This document shows positions 16,886 to 25,418 of a stretch of 64,000 bases of DNA, piece by piece (within the stretch, counting starts at the first letter, position 1; the number at the start of each line of letters is the position of its first letter). Origin of the DNA: Pseudomonadota bacterium (GTDB taxonomy: Bacteria; Pseudomonadota; Alphaproteobacteria; Rhizobiales; Xanthobacteraceae). Both the position numbers and the translations under genes were made by a program. A model generated the notes under the pieces. The model saw only the letters and a list, made by a program, of their open reading frames with translations. It had not been told where the DNA came from and made no database searches. The DNA lies in the NCBI GenBank assembly GCA_018242205.1, contig JAFECJ010000008.1:1-64000 (forward strand), written 5' to 3'.

Positions 16886-17872
16886 TTACTTGATCGCGTT
16901 GATCTTCTCGAGCGCGCCCTTCGGCCACTCATTGCCGTACCGGGCAACGTACTTTTTCTGGGCGAATTCGCGGAAAGCGTTCTGGTCGGGTTGGTAGACC
17001 TTCTTGCCCTGCGACTTGAAGAACTCGATCGCCTCGCCTTCCTGCTTGTCGTATTCCGCGGCACTGGCGTCGAAGACCTTGTCGGCCGTTGCGCGGAACT
17101 TGGTCTGCAGATCCTTGCTCATGCCGTCCCAGACCTTCTTGGCGACGGTCAGCATGTCGTAGCCGAGGACGTGGCGCGTCAGCACGAACTGCGAGGTCAC
17201 CTCGTAGAACTTCATGGTGCGGCCCGAGACCAGCGGATTGTCCTGGCCATCGACCACGCCGGTTTGCAGCGCGGTGTAGAGTTCGGAGAAGGCCACCGGC
17301 GTCGGATTGGCGCCGATCGATTCGCCGAGGAACTGCCAATATTCGCCCGGCGGCATGCGCAGCTTGATGCCCGCCATATCCGCGGGCGTCTTTATCGTCT
17401 TGTCCGGCTTGAGGTTCACCTGACGTGCGCCGAAATAGACCGGCCGGATGACCTCGAGACCCAGCTTTTCGCGGGCCATGCCGATGAATTCCTTGCCGAT
17501 GTCGCTGGCGAAAGTGTTCTTCAAATGCGCGTAGTCGCGGAACAGATAGGCCGAGGTCATCAGTGACCAAGCCGGCAACTGTTTGGAAATGTCCGCCGGC
17601 GCCAGGTCGCAAAGCTCAAGATTGCCGCGCTGGAGCGCGACCAGCTCGGTTCCTTGCTTGAAGAGCGAATTGCTCCAGTGCGGTTCGATCTCGATATCCG
17701 CTTTCAGAGCGTCAGCGAATTCCTTGAATGCCTTGCCCCGCAGATCGGCTTCGGGGAAAGCGACGCTCAACTTCATCTTGGTAGGCGCGGCAAACGAGGC
17801 GCTCGGCAGCATCGATCCGGCGGCAAGCGCCGACGACGCGGCCAGCAAGGTGCGGCGGCTGATGGGCTTCAT
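16886..17872 (-). CDS. dctP: TRAP transporter DctP-type substrate-binding protein
   Basis: A 328-residue periplasmic binding protein with an N-terminal export signal starting MKPISRRTLLAASSALAAG. The RR pair makes a Tat-type signal possible. DctP hallmarks include the GIKLRMPPGEYWQFLGESIGANPTPVAFSELYTALQTGVVDGQDNP region (about residues 168-213), read in parts, in which the conserved arginine (R172 of LRMP) usually forms a salt bridge with the substrate carboxylate. GGGGAGGA lies 7 nt before the ATG. It is the first gene of the dctP-dctQ-dctM-aroQ operon and is divergent from the GntR pair, which probably controls it. Confidence 0.9.
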   Translation of the reverse strand: MKPISRRTLLAASSALAAGSMLPSASFAAPTKMKLSVAFPEADLRGKAFKEFADALKADIEIEPHWSNSLFKQGTELVALQRGNLELCDLAPADISKQLPAWSLMTSAYLFRDYAHLKNTFASDIGKEFIGMAREKLGLEVIRPVYFGARQVNLKPDKTIKTPADMAGIKLRMPPGEYWQFLGESIGANPTPVAFSELYTALQTGVVDGQDNPLVSGRTMKFYEVTSQFVLTRHVLGYDMLTVAKKVWDGMSKDLQTKFRATADKVFDASAAEYDKQEGEAIEFFKSQGKKVYQPDQNAFREFAQKKYVARYGNEWPKGALEKINAIK

Positions 17873-17924
17873 AGGTATTCCTCCCCTGTGCTGACTTGTT
17901 AGTACCGATTATCCATTGGACGGA

Positions 17925-17977
17925 ACCTAAATCAATAGGTAATTTCAAAAATATATGATGAAAAGAAAGTCATATGA
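17925..17977. promoter_or_regulatory. Candidate operators in the dctP/GntR divergent region
   Basis: In the AT-rich stretch between divergent dctP and the first GntR gene there are two dyad elements: ACCTA-(6 bp)-TAGGT at 17925-17940 and the palindrome TCATATGA at 17970-17977. Either could bind the adjacent FCD-type GntR proteins. Assignment is positional only. Confidence 0.35.
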
Positions 17978-18093
17978 TCTGACAGAAACTCAGGGAAATG
18001 GGAAAACGGCGGAGACTTGGCCTCGATTGAGCCTTGGCCCTCTGCGATGTTAAAGATCGTAGATTCCGCATTTCGTCGGATGAGGACCCTCAC

Positions 18094-18768
18094 GTGCTTG
18101 ATCAGGTTGGATCGACCGAGACGATCGGGGAAAAGACCTACCGCCGCATCCGCTCAGATATCATTTTTGGGCGTCTGACACCTGGCCAGAAGCTCCGCCT
18201 CGAGCGGCTCAGCGCGCAGTACGAAACCAGCATCGCTACCTTGCGCGAACTTCTGAACCGTCTGCTGGTGGAGGGCCTGATCGTCGCCGAGGGCCAGCGC
18301 GGCTTTGAGGTGATGCCTGTTTCACCCGAGCGCTGGCACGAGATCGCGGCGATGCGCGAACTGCTCGAATGCCACGCGCTGCGCCAGTCGATCGAGAGCG
18401 GCGACGTCGAATGGGAGGGCCGCGTTGTCGCCGCCCATCACAAGCTGGCGGCGATGGAAAAACAGTTGCTGTCAGGCGATCGCTCGCAGACCGAGACCTG
18501 GAAACGCTACGATTGGGAATTTCACCACGCGCTGATCTCCTGTTGCGGCTCCAAGGCCCTGCTCGACGCGCACTCGGCGATCTTCGACAAATATCTGCGC
18601 TACCAGATCATTGCCGTGGTGTTTCGTGGCGAGGCCGCAGCGCGCGAGCATCGCGAACTGCTGAAGGCGGCGCTGAAGCGCGACGCCGATGCGGCCGCGG
18701 CCGTGTTGGTGAAGCACATCCGTGACTGCGTTCAATACACCCTCAAATCCGGCGCCCTCGCCCCCTAG
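18094..18768 (+). CDS. GntR-family regulator, FCD domain (first of a tandem pair)
   Basis: A 224-residue transcription factor with an N-terminal winged helix-turn-helix (about residues 12-75, TYRRIRSDIIFGRLTPG onward) and an all-helical FCD ligand-binding domain with the metal or ligand-site pattern WEFHHALISCCGS. I start it at GTG 18094, which has GAGGA 7 nt upstream; the frame is open 20 codons further to a TTG. It is divergent from dctP and is followed after 3 bp by a close paralog. Such regulators commonly repress carboxylate uptake operons until the inducer binds, so control of the DctPQM operon is likely. Confidence 0.87.
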   Translation: MLDQVGSTETIGEKTYRRIRSDIIFGRLTPGQKLRLERLSAQYETSIATLRELLNRLLVEGLIVAEGQRGFEVMPVSPERWHEIAAMRELLECHALRQSIESGDVEWEGRVVAAHHKLAAMEKQLLSGDRSQTETWKRYDWEFHHALISCCGSKALLDAHSAIFDKYLRYQIIAVVFRGEAAAREHRELLKAALKRDADAAAAVLVKHIRDCVQYTLKSGALAP

Positions 18769-18771
18769 ACC

Positions 18772-19449
18772 ATGGCAGCAATGGCTCAGAACACCGACGA
18801 AGGCACCACCGGCGAGCGCGCCTATCGCCGCATCCGTGGCGATATCCTCCAAGGCCGTCTCGCGCCCGCCGAGAAACTCAAGCTCGAGCGGCTCAAGGAA
18901 GATTATGGCGTCAGCGTCAGCACCCTGCGCGAAGTGCTGAGCCGCCTGTCGTCGGAGAAGCTCGTGGTCGCCGAGGGCCAGCGCGGCTTCGAGGTGGCGC
19001 CGGTGTCGGCGGAAGAACTCAAGGACATCGCATCGCTGCGCCTGTTGCTCGAGGTGCATGCCATCGCCCAGTCGTTCCAGAGCGGCGACATGGACTGGGA
19101 GGCGCGCGTCGTCGCCGCCCATCACAAGCTGGCAGCGATGGAAGACAAGAAGAAGACCGAGGGCAGCCCGGATATCGAGACCTGGAAGCGTTACGACTGG
19201 GAATTCCACCAAGCGCTGATCTCGGCGTGCGGCTCGCGCGAACTGATGGAGACGCACGGCGCCGTGTTCGACAAATACCTTCGGTACCAGATGCTGGCTT
19301 TGACCGACCGCGGTGAAATCGCTGCGCGCGAACATCGGCAACTGATGGAACTGGCGCTCAACCGCGATGCCGCAAAGGCCGGCGAAGTGCTCAAGGCGCA
19401 CATTAACGGCGGCGTCGAGCACGCCCTGGCGGTCGGCCGCATCGTTTGA
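18772..19449 (+). CDS. GntR-family regulator, FCD domain (second of a tandem pair)
   Basis: A 225-residue paralog of the preceding gene. The two align over their whole length: the winged HTH (AYRRIRGDILQGRLAP here against TYRRIRSDIIFGRLTP) and the FCD segments ETWKRYDWEFHQALISACGS and DKYLRYQ are nearly the same. The most different part is the linker after KLAAMED. The pair looks like a local tandem duplication that has diverged. The two may form heterodimers or answer to related inducers. Start is ATG 18772, 3 bp after the upstream stop, so translation is probably coupled. Confidence 0.88.
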   Translation: MAAMAQNTDEGTTGERAYRRIRGDILQGRLAPAEKLKLERLKEDYGVSVSTLREVLSRLSSEKLVVAEGQRGFEVAPVSAEELKDIASLRLLLEVHAIAQSFQSGDMDWEARVVAAHHKLAAMEDKKKTEGSPDIETWKRYDWEFHQALISACGSRELMETHGAVFDKYLRYQMLALTDRGEIAAREHRQLMELALNRDAAKAGEVLKAHINGGVEHALAVGRIV

Positions 19450-19546
19450 CGGGCCATCTCCATATCGTCTGAGTAAACCGAAAATCTCAGTTGTTCTGCC
19501 TGGCGTCCCATGCGAGATTGCGGCCGTCATCTCCTTGGAGGTCCGC

Positions 19547-20401
19547 ATGGGCCCATCGTCCATCCGCTTGGGGCTTATCGGCGACAACATCGCCGCCTCG
19601 AGCTCCCCGGCGCTGCACCGGATTGCCGGGCGGCTGACGGGACTCACGGTCACCTATGACCTGCTGCGGCCTGCCGATCTCGGCAAGAGCTTCGAGGAGG
19701 TGCTGGCCTGGGCCGAGGCAGACGGCTATCGCGGGCTAAACATCACCTATCCGTACAAGGAGCGCGTCATCGCGCACCTCGACGTGCCCGACCCGGCCGT
19801 ACGCGCCATCGGCGCCTGCAACACCGTGTTGTTCGGCGCCGGCAAGCCGCAGGGCTGGAACACCGACTTCTCCGGCTTCGTGGCCGGCTATCGCCATGTC
19901 TTCGGCGACCGCCCGCCCGGCCGCGTCGCCATGGCCGGCGCCGGCGGCGTTGGCCGTGCCATTGCCTTCGGTCTGTGCCAGCGCGGGGCGTCAGAGCTGC
20001 GGCTGTTCGATGTCGACGCCGGCAAAGCTACCGCGGTCGCCGAGGCGCTGCGCAGCCTGCCCGTCAAGACAACCGTTGTCGTCGCCAAATCGATCGCAGA
20101 CGCGTGCCGCGACGCCGACGGGCTCGTCAACTCAACGCCGATCGGAATGGTCGGCATCGGCGGCTGTCCGTTTCCGGCCGATTGCATCAGTGGCCAACGC
20201 TGGGCCTTCGATGCCGTCTATACGCCGGTCGAAACGCCATTCATCGTGGCGGCGCGGCAGGCCGGGCTCGAGGTGATGAGCGGCTACGAATTATTCTTCT
20301 TTCAGGGCGTCGATGCCTTCCGCCATTTCACCGGCCGCGACGTGCCGCAGGACGCCTTGCGCGAGGCGCTGAAGCAAGGCGAGGACCAGGTGCCGGCTTA
20401 G
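19547..20401 (+). CDS. Shikimate/quinate dehydrogenase-like protein (AroE family)
   Basis: A 284-residue NAD(P)-dependent dehydrogenase. Substrate-side motifs are kept: GLIGDNIAASSSPALHR with the serine pair that binds the carboxylate, NITYPYKE with the catalytic lysine, GACNTV and WNTDFSGF with the catalytic aspartate. The nucleotide loop is AGAGGVGRA, followed by NSTPIGM and the late QGVDAF glutamine. NTDF in place of the usual NTDG of AroE suggests one of the catabolic or shikimate-dehydrogenase-like paralogs. GGAGG at 19537-19541 fixes ATG 19547. It follows the GntR pair and faces away from the TRAP operon. A role in oxidising an imported hydroxy acid is inference. Confidence 0.82.
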   Translation: MGPSSIRLGLIGDNIAASSSPALHRIAGRLTGLTVTYDLLRPADLGKSFEEVLAWAEADGYRGLNITYPYKERVIAHLDVPDPAVRAIGACNTVLFGAGKPQGWNTDFSGFVAGYRHVFGDRPPGRVAMAGAGGVGRAIAFGLCQRGASELRLFDVDAGKATAVAEALRSLPVKTTVVVAKSIADACRDADGLVNSTPIGMVGIGGCPFPADCISGQRWAFDAVYTPVETPFIVAARQAGLEVMSGYELFFFQGVDAFRHFTGRDVPQDALREALKQGEDQVPA

Positions 20402-23400
20402 GAAGCCGCTACCCGGTCAGCGTCGCGCAGCACGACGTAGATTGCCGGGATCACCAGCACAGTGAGCAGCGTCGACGACGCCAGGCCGAACAGCAGCGAG
20501 ATCGCCAGGCCTTGGAAGATCGGGTCAAGCAGGATCGTCGCCGCACCGATCATGGCGGCGAGCGCCGTCAACAGGATCGGCTTGAAACGTACCGCACCGG
20601 CCTCGAGCAGCACGTCGCGCAGGCTCTTGTCCTTGCCGCCGCCATGGCGAATGAAATCAACCAATAGGATCGAGTTGCGCACGATGATGCCAGCGAGCGC
20701 GATGAAACCGATCATCGAGGTTGCGGTAAACGGCGCCCCGAACAGCGCGTGACCGAGCACGATGCCGATCAGCGTCAACGGAATCGGCGTCAGGATGACC
20801 AGCGGCAGCTTGAAGCTGCCGAACTGCGCCACCACCAGGATGTAGATGCCGACGATCGCGACCATGAAGGCGGCGCCCATGTCGCGGAACGTGACATAGG
20901 TGATCTCCCATTCGCCGTCCCACAGCATCGACGGCTTCGCCTCGTCCTCGGGCTGGCCGTGAATCAGGATCTGCGGCTTGCCGAGCTTGCCCCAGTCGTG
21001 GTTGGCGACGAGCTTGTCGACGGCAATCATGCCGTAGATCGGCGCCTCATAGGCGCCGGCCATTTCGGCCATGACCATGTCGGCAAAGTGACCGTCGCGG
21101 CGGAAGATCGTCGGCGAGCCCAACTCCTGGGTGACACGCACGACGTCGCCGAGTTCGACGATGGTCTTGTTGCCGGGCACGGTGTTGGCCGGCACCGGCG
21201 TCGAGGCCAGGAGTTCGCTCCATGACAGATTGCGCTTCGGCAGGCCGACGACGATCTCGATCGGGTTGCGGCCTTCGCCGCGATAGGAATAGCCGATGGT
21301 GTTGCCGCCGAACAACGCCTTGATGGTGTCGTAGACGTCCTGCTGCTGCACGCCGAAATATTCGAGACGATCCTGGTCGATGGAAATGTGCAGGCGCGGG
21401 CGCGGTTGGCCAATCGAATCGTCGACGTCGACGATGTAGGGCACCGACTTGAACAGCTTGACGAGTTCGTGCGCGATAGCGTGGCGCGTTTGCGAATCCG
21501 GGCCATAGACTTCGGCGAGCAGGGTCGACAGCACCGGCGGTCCGGGCGGCACTTCGACGACGCGCGCCACCGTGCCGGCGGGCAGCGCGACGTTCTTCAT
21601 GCGGCCACGCAGATCGAGCGCGATTTCGTGGCTGGTGCGGCTGCGCTCCGACTTCGGCGCCAGATTGAGATGCAGTTCGCCGAGCTCCGGCGACTGACGC
21701 ACGTAATAGTGTCGCACCAGGCCATTGAAGTTGAACGGCGCCGGCGTGCCGGCATAGGTCTCGATCGAGCGCACTTCCGGCACCTGACGCGCGACGTCGG
21801 CGATCGCGAACAGAGTGCGCTCGGTATCCTCGAGCGAGGCGCCTTCCGGCAGATCGACCACCACCGACATTTCCGACTTGTTGTCGAACGGCAGCAGCTT
21901 CACCGTCACGGTCTCGGTGTAGAACAGCACGCAGACCGCCACGGTCGCGACACCGACGCCGATCAGGAACTGCCAGGCGCGCTTGCGCGACTGCAGGATC
22001 GGCGTGGCGAAGCGGCGATACAATTTGCCGAGCTTGCCCTCGCCATGCGCCGCCTCGTGCTCGTGAACGGCAGCGCCTTCCGGGTGCAGTTTCAGCATCA
22101 GCCACGGCGCGATCACCATGGCGACGAAGAACGAGAACAACATGGCCGCCGAGGCGTTGGCCGGGATCGGCGCCATATAGGGGCCCATCAGCCCGGACAC
22201 GAACAGCATGGGCAGCAGCGCCGCCACCACCGTGAGCGTCGCGACGATCGTCGGGTTGCCGACTTCCGCCACGGCTTCGACGGCGGCCTGCAGGCGCGAG
22301 CGGCCGTCCTTCATCGCCCAATGCCGGGCGATGTTCTCGACCACGACGATGGCGTCGTCGACCAGGATGCCGATGGAGAAGATCAACGCGAACAGGCTGA
22401 CGCGGTTGATGGTGTAGCCCATCAGATTGGCGGCGAACATGGTCAGCAGAATGGTGGTCGGAATGACCACCGCGGTGACCAGCGCTTCGCGCCAGCCGAT
22501 GGCAAACGCAATCAAGACGACGATGGAGACGGTCGCCAGGCCGAGGTGGAACAGCAGCTCGTTGGCCTTGTCATTGGCGGTCTCGCCATAATCGCGCGTC
22601 ACCGAGACCTGGACCTCCTGCGGCACCAGCCGGCCTTCGACGGTCTTCAGCCGCGCCAGCAGATTTTCGGCGACCACCACGGCGTTGGCGCCGGAGCGCT
22701 TGGCGAAGGCGACGCTGACCGCCGGCGTGCGGTTCCATTGGCCGCCCTTGGCCCCGTTTGTGCCGGGCATATCCATCCAGACGCGGTGTTCCACCGGGCT
22801 CGGGCCGACGACGACGGAAGCAACGTCGCTGACATAGACCGGACGGTTGTCGCGCGTCGTCACCAAGAGCAGGCCGATATCGGGAATGCCGCTTAACGTC
22901 TGCCCGGCGGCGACATCGCGCATGATGCCGTTGTCGCGGACCGCGCCGGCGAGGAACGAGCGATTGGCCTCGCGCACCTTGGCGACGAGCTGCTGCAAAG
23001 TCACCCCGTAGAGGGCCAGCTTCTCCGGATCGGGCTCGACGCGGATCTGCTCGGGGCTGCCGCCGGAGATATAAGTGAGGCCGACATCCTCGGTCTTCAC
23101 CAGTTCGTATTGCAGTTCGCGCGCGACCTTGTAGAGATCCTTCTCGGTCCAGCGTGACGCCGCACTGGCCTTCGGCGACAAGGTCAGCACCACGGCGGCG
23201 ACGTCGTTGATGCCGCGGCCGACAATCAACGGCTCGGGGATGCCGACGGGAATGCGGTCGAGGTTGGCCTTGATCTTCTCATGGACACGCAGAATGGCGT
23301 CGTCGGAGCTGGTGCCGACCTTGAAGCGCGCGGTCACCATCACCCGGTCATCGACCGTCTGGCTGTAGACATGCTCGACGTTGTTGATGCCCTTGATGAT

Positions 23401-23622
23401 CGATTCCAGCGGTTTGGTCACCAGCTCGACCGCATCCGGCGCCTTCAGCCCATCGGCATTGACGCGAATGTCGACCATGGGAACGCTGATCTGCGGCTCT
23501 TCCTCGCGCGGGATGGTCAGCAATGCGAGCAGACCAACGGCAAGCGCGGCCATCAGGAACAGCGGCGTCAGCGGCGAGCGAATCGTGCCTTGAGTTAGGC
23601 GTCCCGAAAGTCCAAGATTCAC
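20398..23622 (-). CDS. RND efflux pump inner-membrane subunit (HAE1/AcrB type)
   Basis: A 1074-residue resistance-nodulation-division transporter, near the usual length of this family. It has the two-fold RND layout with an N-terminal TM helix (about 20-40), a large periplasmic loop, a TM bundle with the proton-relay LVDDAIVVVEN pair of aspartates, a second periplasmic loop and a C-terminal bundle ending in LVIPAIYVVLRDADR. It pairs with the adaptor gene at 23619-24605 (4-bp overlap). No outer-membrane channel gene is adjacent. Its stop shares bases with the convergent AroE-like gene. The substrate is unknown; co-location with a BigR-type repressor and SQR suggests a link to sulfide or persulfide stress. 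Confidence 0.92.
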   Translation of the reverse strand: MNLGLSGRLTQGTIRSPLTPLFLMAALAVGLLALLTIPREEEPQISVPMVDIRVNADGLKAPDAVELVTKPLESIIKGINNVEHVYSQTVDDRVMVTARFKVGTSSDDAILRVHEKIKANLDRIPVGIPEPLIVGRGINDVAAVVLTLSPKASAASRWTEKDLYKVARELQYELVKTEDVGLTYISGGSPEQIRVEPDPEKLALYGVTLQQLVAKVREANRSFLAGAVRDNGIMRDVAAGQTLSGIPDIGLLLVTTRDNRPVYVSDVASVVVGPSPVEHRVWMDMPGTNGAKGGQWNRTPAVSVAFAKRSGANAVVVAENLLARLKTVEGRLVPQEVQVSVTRDYGETANDKANELLFHLGLATVSIVVLIAFAIGWREALVTAVVIPTTILLTMFAANLMGYTINRVSLFALIFSIGILVDDAIVVVENIARHWAMKDGRSRLQAAVEAVAEVGNPTIVATLTVVAALLPMLFVSGLMGPYMAPIPANASAAMLFSFFVAMVIAPWLMLKLHPEGAAVHEHEAAHGEGKLGKLYRRFATPILQSRKRAWQFLIGVGVATVAVCVLFYTETVTVKLLPFDNKSEMSVVVDLPEGASLEDTERTLFAIADVARQVPEVRSIETYAGTPAPFNFNGLVRHYYVRQSPELGELHLNLAPKSERSRTSHEIALDLRGRMKNVALPAGTVARVVEVPPGPPVLSTLLAEVYGPDSQTRHAIAHELVKLFKSVPYIVDVDDSIGQPRPRLHISIDQDRLEYFGVQQQDVYDTIKALFGGNTIGYSYRGEGRNPIEIVVGLPKRNLSWSELLASTPVPANTVPGNKTIVELGDVVRVTQELGSPTIFRRDGHFADMVMAEMAGAYEAPIYGMIAVDKLVANHDWGKLGKPQILIHGQPEDEAKPSMLWDGEWEITYVTFRDMGAAFMVAIVGIYILVVAQFGSFKLPLVILTPIPLTLIGIVLGHALFGAPFTATSMIGFIALAGIIVRNSILLVDFIRHGGGKDKSLRDVLLEAGAVRFKPILLTALAAMIGAATILLDPIFQGLAISLLFGLASSTLLTVLVIPAIYVVLRDADRVAAS

Positions 23623-24605
23623 GGCTGCACCAGGATGTCGCCGGAGTTCAGACCAGAGAGAATTTCAAGCGCATCGGGCATATCGGGCCGCGGCTGCGCA
23701 CGACCGCGCTGCACCGGCACATCGACGACCTCGCTGCCCTTGCGCACCCGCGCGTAATCGACGCCGAAGCGGGTGATGATGAACGAGGATGGCACGACGA
23801 TGCTGTCGCGCTTGCCGGCCGCGACCCAGACCCGAATGCGTTCGCCGACGAAGTAGTCGCCCAGACCCTGGACCTTGGCGTCGGCGACGACGCGGCCGTC
23901 CTGGATTTGCGGATAGACCAGTTCGATGGTGCCGAACTTGGCGCCATTGGCGCCGAGCTCGGTGCCGTCGACGCGGATCGTGTCGCCGGCCTTCAGCGTG
24001 GTGGCGTGGCGTTCGGGCACACGCAAGCGCAGCACGAAATTCTTTTCAGCGATGGTGGCGACGGCTTCGCCCGGCAGAATGACCGCGCCGCTCGTCACCG
24101 GCACCGTCAGCACACGGCCGGCGGTCGGCGCCAGAACCTTGCCTTCGGCGAGCTGTTGCTCGACCACCGAACGCTCGGCGACCTTGGCGCGGTGCGTGTT
24201 GGTGGCGACGTTGAAAGCAGTTTGCGCCTGATCGAGGTTGGTCCTCGGGATCGTGCCTTTGGCAAACAGATCCTCGGCGCGCTTGAGATTGATGTCAGCC
24301 TGGGAGAGCTGCGCTTCGAGCCCGGCGATCTGCGCGTCGAGCGACTTCATTTGCAGGACAAGTTTCTCGTCGCCGATGGTGGCGACGACCTGGCCTTGCG
24401 TGACCTCGTCCCCGTCCTTGACGTTGAGTTCGACCACCGTGCCGCCGATCCGTGCGCGCGCCGGGACGACGTTCGCGGTCTCGACAGTGGCGAACACCGC
24501 CTTCTCGTCAGCCACCGCACGCGGCGCGACGGTGAACGTCTCGGCCGCCCAGACCTGCGGGGCGTAAAGCGCGAGCAGAGCGGCGATGATCGTACGGCGG
24601 TGCAT
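23619..24605 (-). CDS. RND efflux periplasmic adaptor subunit (membrane fusion protein)
   Basis: A 328-residue HlyD/AcrA-type adaptor. It has a signal peptide (residues 1-20, ending PQVWA-AE), a biotinyl-lipoyl-like half motif (GGTVVELNVKDGDEVTQGQVVATIGDEK, split over residues about 54-82), a short coiled-coil hairpin (about 88-145), the second lipoyl half around VLAPTAGRVL, and beta-barrel and membrane-proximal domains to the C-terminus. It links the RND pump to an outer-membrane channel. It overlaps the pump gene by 4 bp and follows the ArsR-type regulator with a 74-bp gap, so regulator, adaptor and pump probably form one leftward operon. Confidence 0.9.
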   Translation of the reverse strand: MHRRTIIAALLALYAPQVWAAETFTVAPRAVADEKAVFATVETANVVPARARIGGTVVELNVKDGDEVTQGQVVATIGDEKLVLQMKSLDAQIAGLEAQLSQADINLKRAEDLFAKGTIPRTNLDQAQTAFNVATNTHRAKVAERSVVEQQLAEGKVLAPTAGRVLTVPVTSGAVILPGEAVATIAEKNFVLRLRVPERHATTLKAGDTIRVDGTELGANGAKFGTIELVYPQIQDGRVVADAKVQGLGDYFVGERIRVWVAAGKRDSIVVPSSFIITRFGVDYARVRKGSEVVDVPVQRGRAQPRPDMPDALEILSGLNSGDILVQP

Positions 24606-24679
24606 CAGTCTCGTGTCCCGGATGAATTTTGAAATCTTGGCCCGATCTGCACCGGGCCGGCATTGACCTGTCGCAATCG

Positions 24680-25036
24680 CTATCGCTGTACGCCGCGGGC
24701 CTTGGCCGGCGATGGCCCCGGCTTACAAGCCGCGACCGGGGCGCAGTAAATCTGGTAGAGCGTTTCGACCAGTTGGCGCGCCGGCTCGCTGCCGATCGAA
24801 TACCAGACGGTCTGACCATCGCGGCGCGCTTCGACCAGGCCGTCCTTGCGCAACAGCGCCAGATGTTGCGACACGGTCGAATCGCGGATTTTTAATAGCC
24901 CCGCGAGTTCGCCGACCGAGCGCTCCTTGTCGATCAGCTGACAAATGATGAGTAGCCGGTAGGGATGGGCCAGCGCCTTGAGGAGCGCCCCCGCCTCGTC
25001 CGCAGCGGCCGTCATCTGGCTCATTTGCGATTTCAT
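24680..25036 (-). CDS. bigR: ArsR-family repressor of the BigR/SqrR persulfide-sensing type
   Basis: A 118-residue winged-helix ArsR protein (LAHPYRLLIICQLI, then SVGELAGLLKIRDSTVSQHLALLRKDGLV read in parts, and RRDGQTVWYSI). It lacks the metal-box ELCVCDL of ArsR/SmtB sensors. Two cysteines, C32 and C98, are 66 residues apart, the same spacing as the redox pair of Xylella BigR (Cys42/Cys108) and SqrR (Cys41/Cys107), which form a tetrasulfide bridge in response to persulfides. A further cysteine is at C104. Divergent placement next to DUF2892 and SQR genes is also typical of BigR. A perfect palindrome 28 bp upstream of the ATG is the likely operator. Confidence 0.85.
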   Translation of the reverse strand: MKSQMSQMTAAADEAGALLKALAHPYRLLIICQLIDKERSVGELAGLLKIRDSTVSQHLALLRKDGLVEARRDGQTVWYSIGSEPARQLVETLYQIYCAPVAACKPGPSPAKARGVQR

Positions 25037-25063
25037 CAGCAGCCTTCATATTCTATATTGCGA

Positions 25064-25083
25064 ATATACGAATATTCGTATAT
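25064..25083. promoter_or_regulatory. Perfect 20-bp palindrome, likely BigR operator
   Basis: Two 10-bp arms, ATATACGAAT at 25064-25073 and ATTCGTATAT at 25074-25083, form a perfect palindrome with no spacer. It lies 28 bp upstream of the BigR-type gene and 110 bp upstream of the DUF2892 gene, in the only divergent control region of the module. AT-rich palindromes with GAATATTC-like centres are typical operators of BigR-type repressors. Adjacent AT-rich DNA (25049-25063) could hold the leftward -10 element. Confidence 0.72.
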
Positions 25084-25193
25084 ATAGTCAATGCCGGCGC
25101 GCATTTGAGAACTGATTGTGCGGCTCCGCCGACCAAAAACGCCTGTCGGGCAAGGGTTTTTGCAATCTACACAACGCCCGGAAGGGACGTCCC

Positions 25194-25418
25194 ATGACCA
25201 TTGACCGTGCCGTCTTCGCCATGGCCGGCACCATGATTCTCGTCAGCCTGATGCTGGCCCATTTCGTCAGCCCGTACTGGCTCCTACTCACCGCTTTCGT
25301 CGGCTTGAACCTGCTGCAGTCGGCCTTCACCGGATTTTGTCCGGCGGCAACGGTCTTCGGGAAGCTCGGACTGAAACCCGGCGCGGCCTTCGCCTGCGGT
25401 ACGGCAGTCAAGCGATAG
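25194..25418 (+). CDS. DUF2892 (YgaP-like transmembrane) protein
   Basis: A 74-residue inner-membrane protein of the DUF2892/YgaP-TM family: a short N-terminal MTIDRAVF segment, two hydrophobic helices (about residues 7-24 and 27-45) and the conserved GFCPAATVFGKLGL cysteine-containing loop. In other bacteria the domain occurs beside or fused to rhodanese domains in sulfur-responsive operons. Start is ATG 25194 with GGAAGGGA upstream; the frame is open further 5' without a ribosome site. It precedes the SQR gene by 139 bp, and a GC-rich hairpin without a U-tract lies between them. It probably takes part in sulfide or persulfide handling at the membrane. Confidence 0.85.
   Translation: MTIDRAVFAMAGTMILVSLMLAHFVSPYWLLLTAFVGLNLLQSAFTGFCPAATVFGKLGLKPGAAFACGTAVKR

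Noticed and set aside
21388..22896. 502-codon rightward open frame inside the RND pump gene
   Set aside because: Antisense shadow of the 1074-residue RND protein, low-complexity composition.
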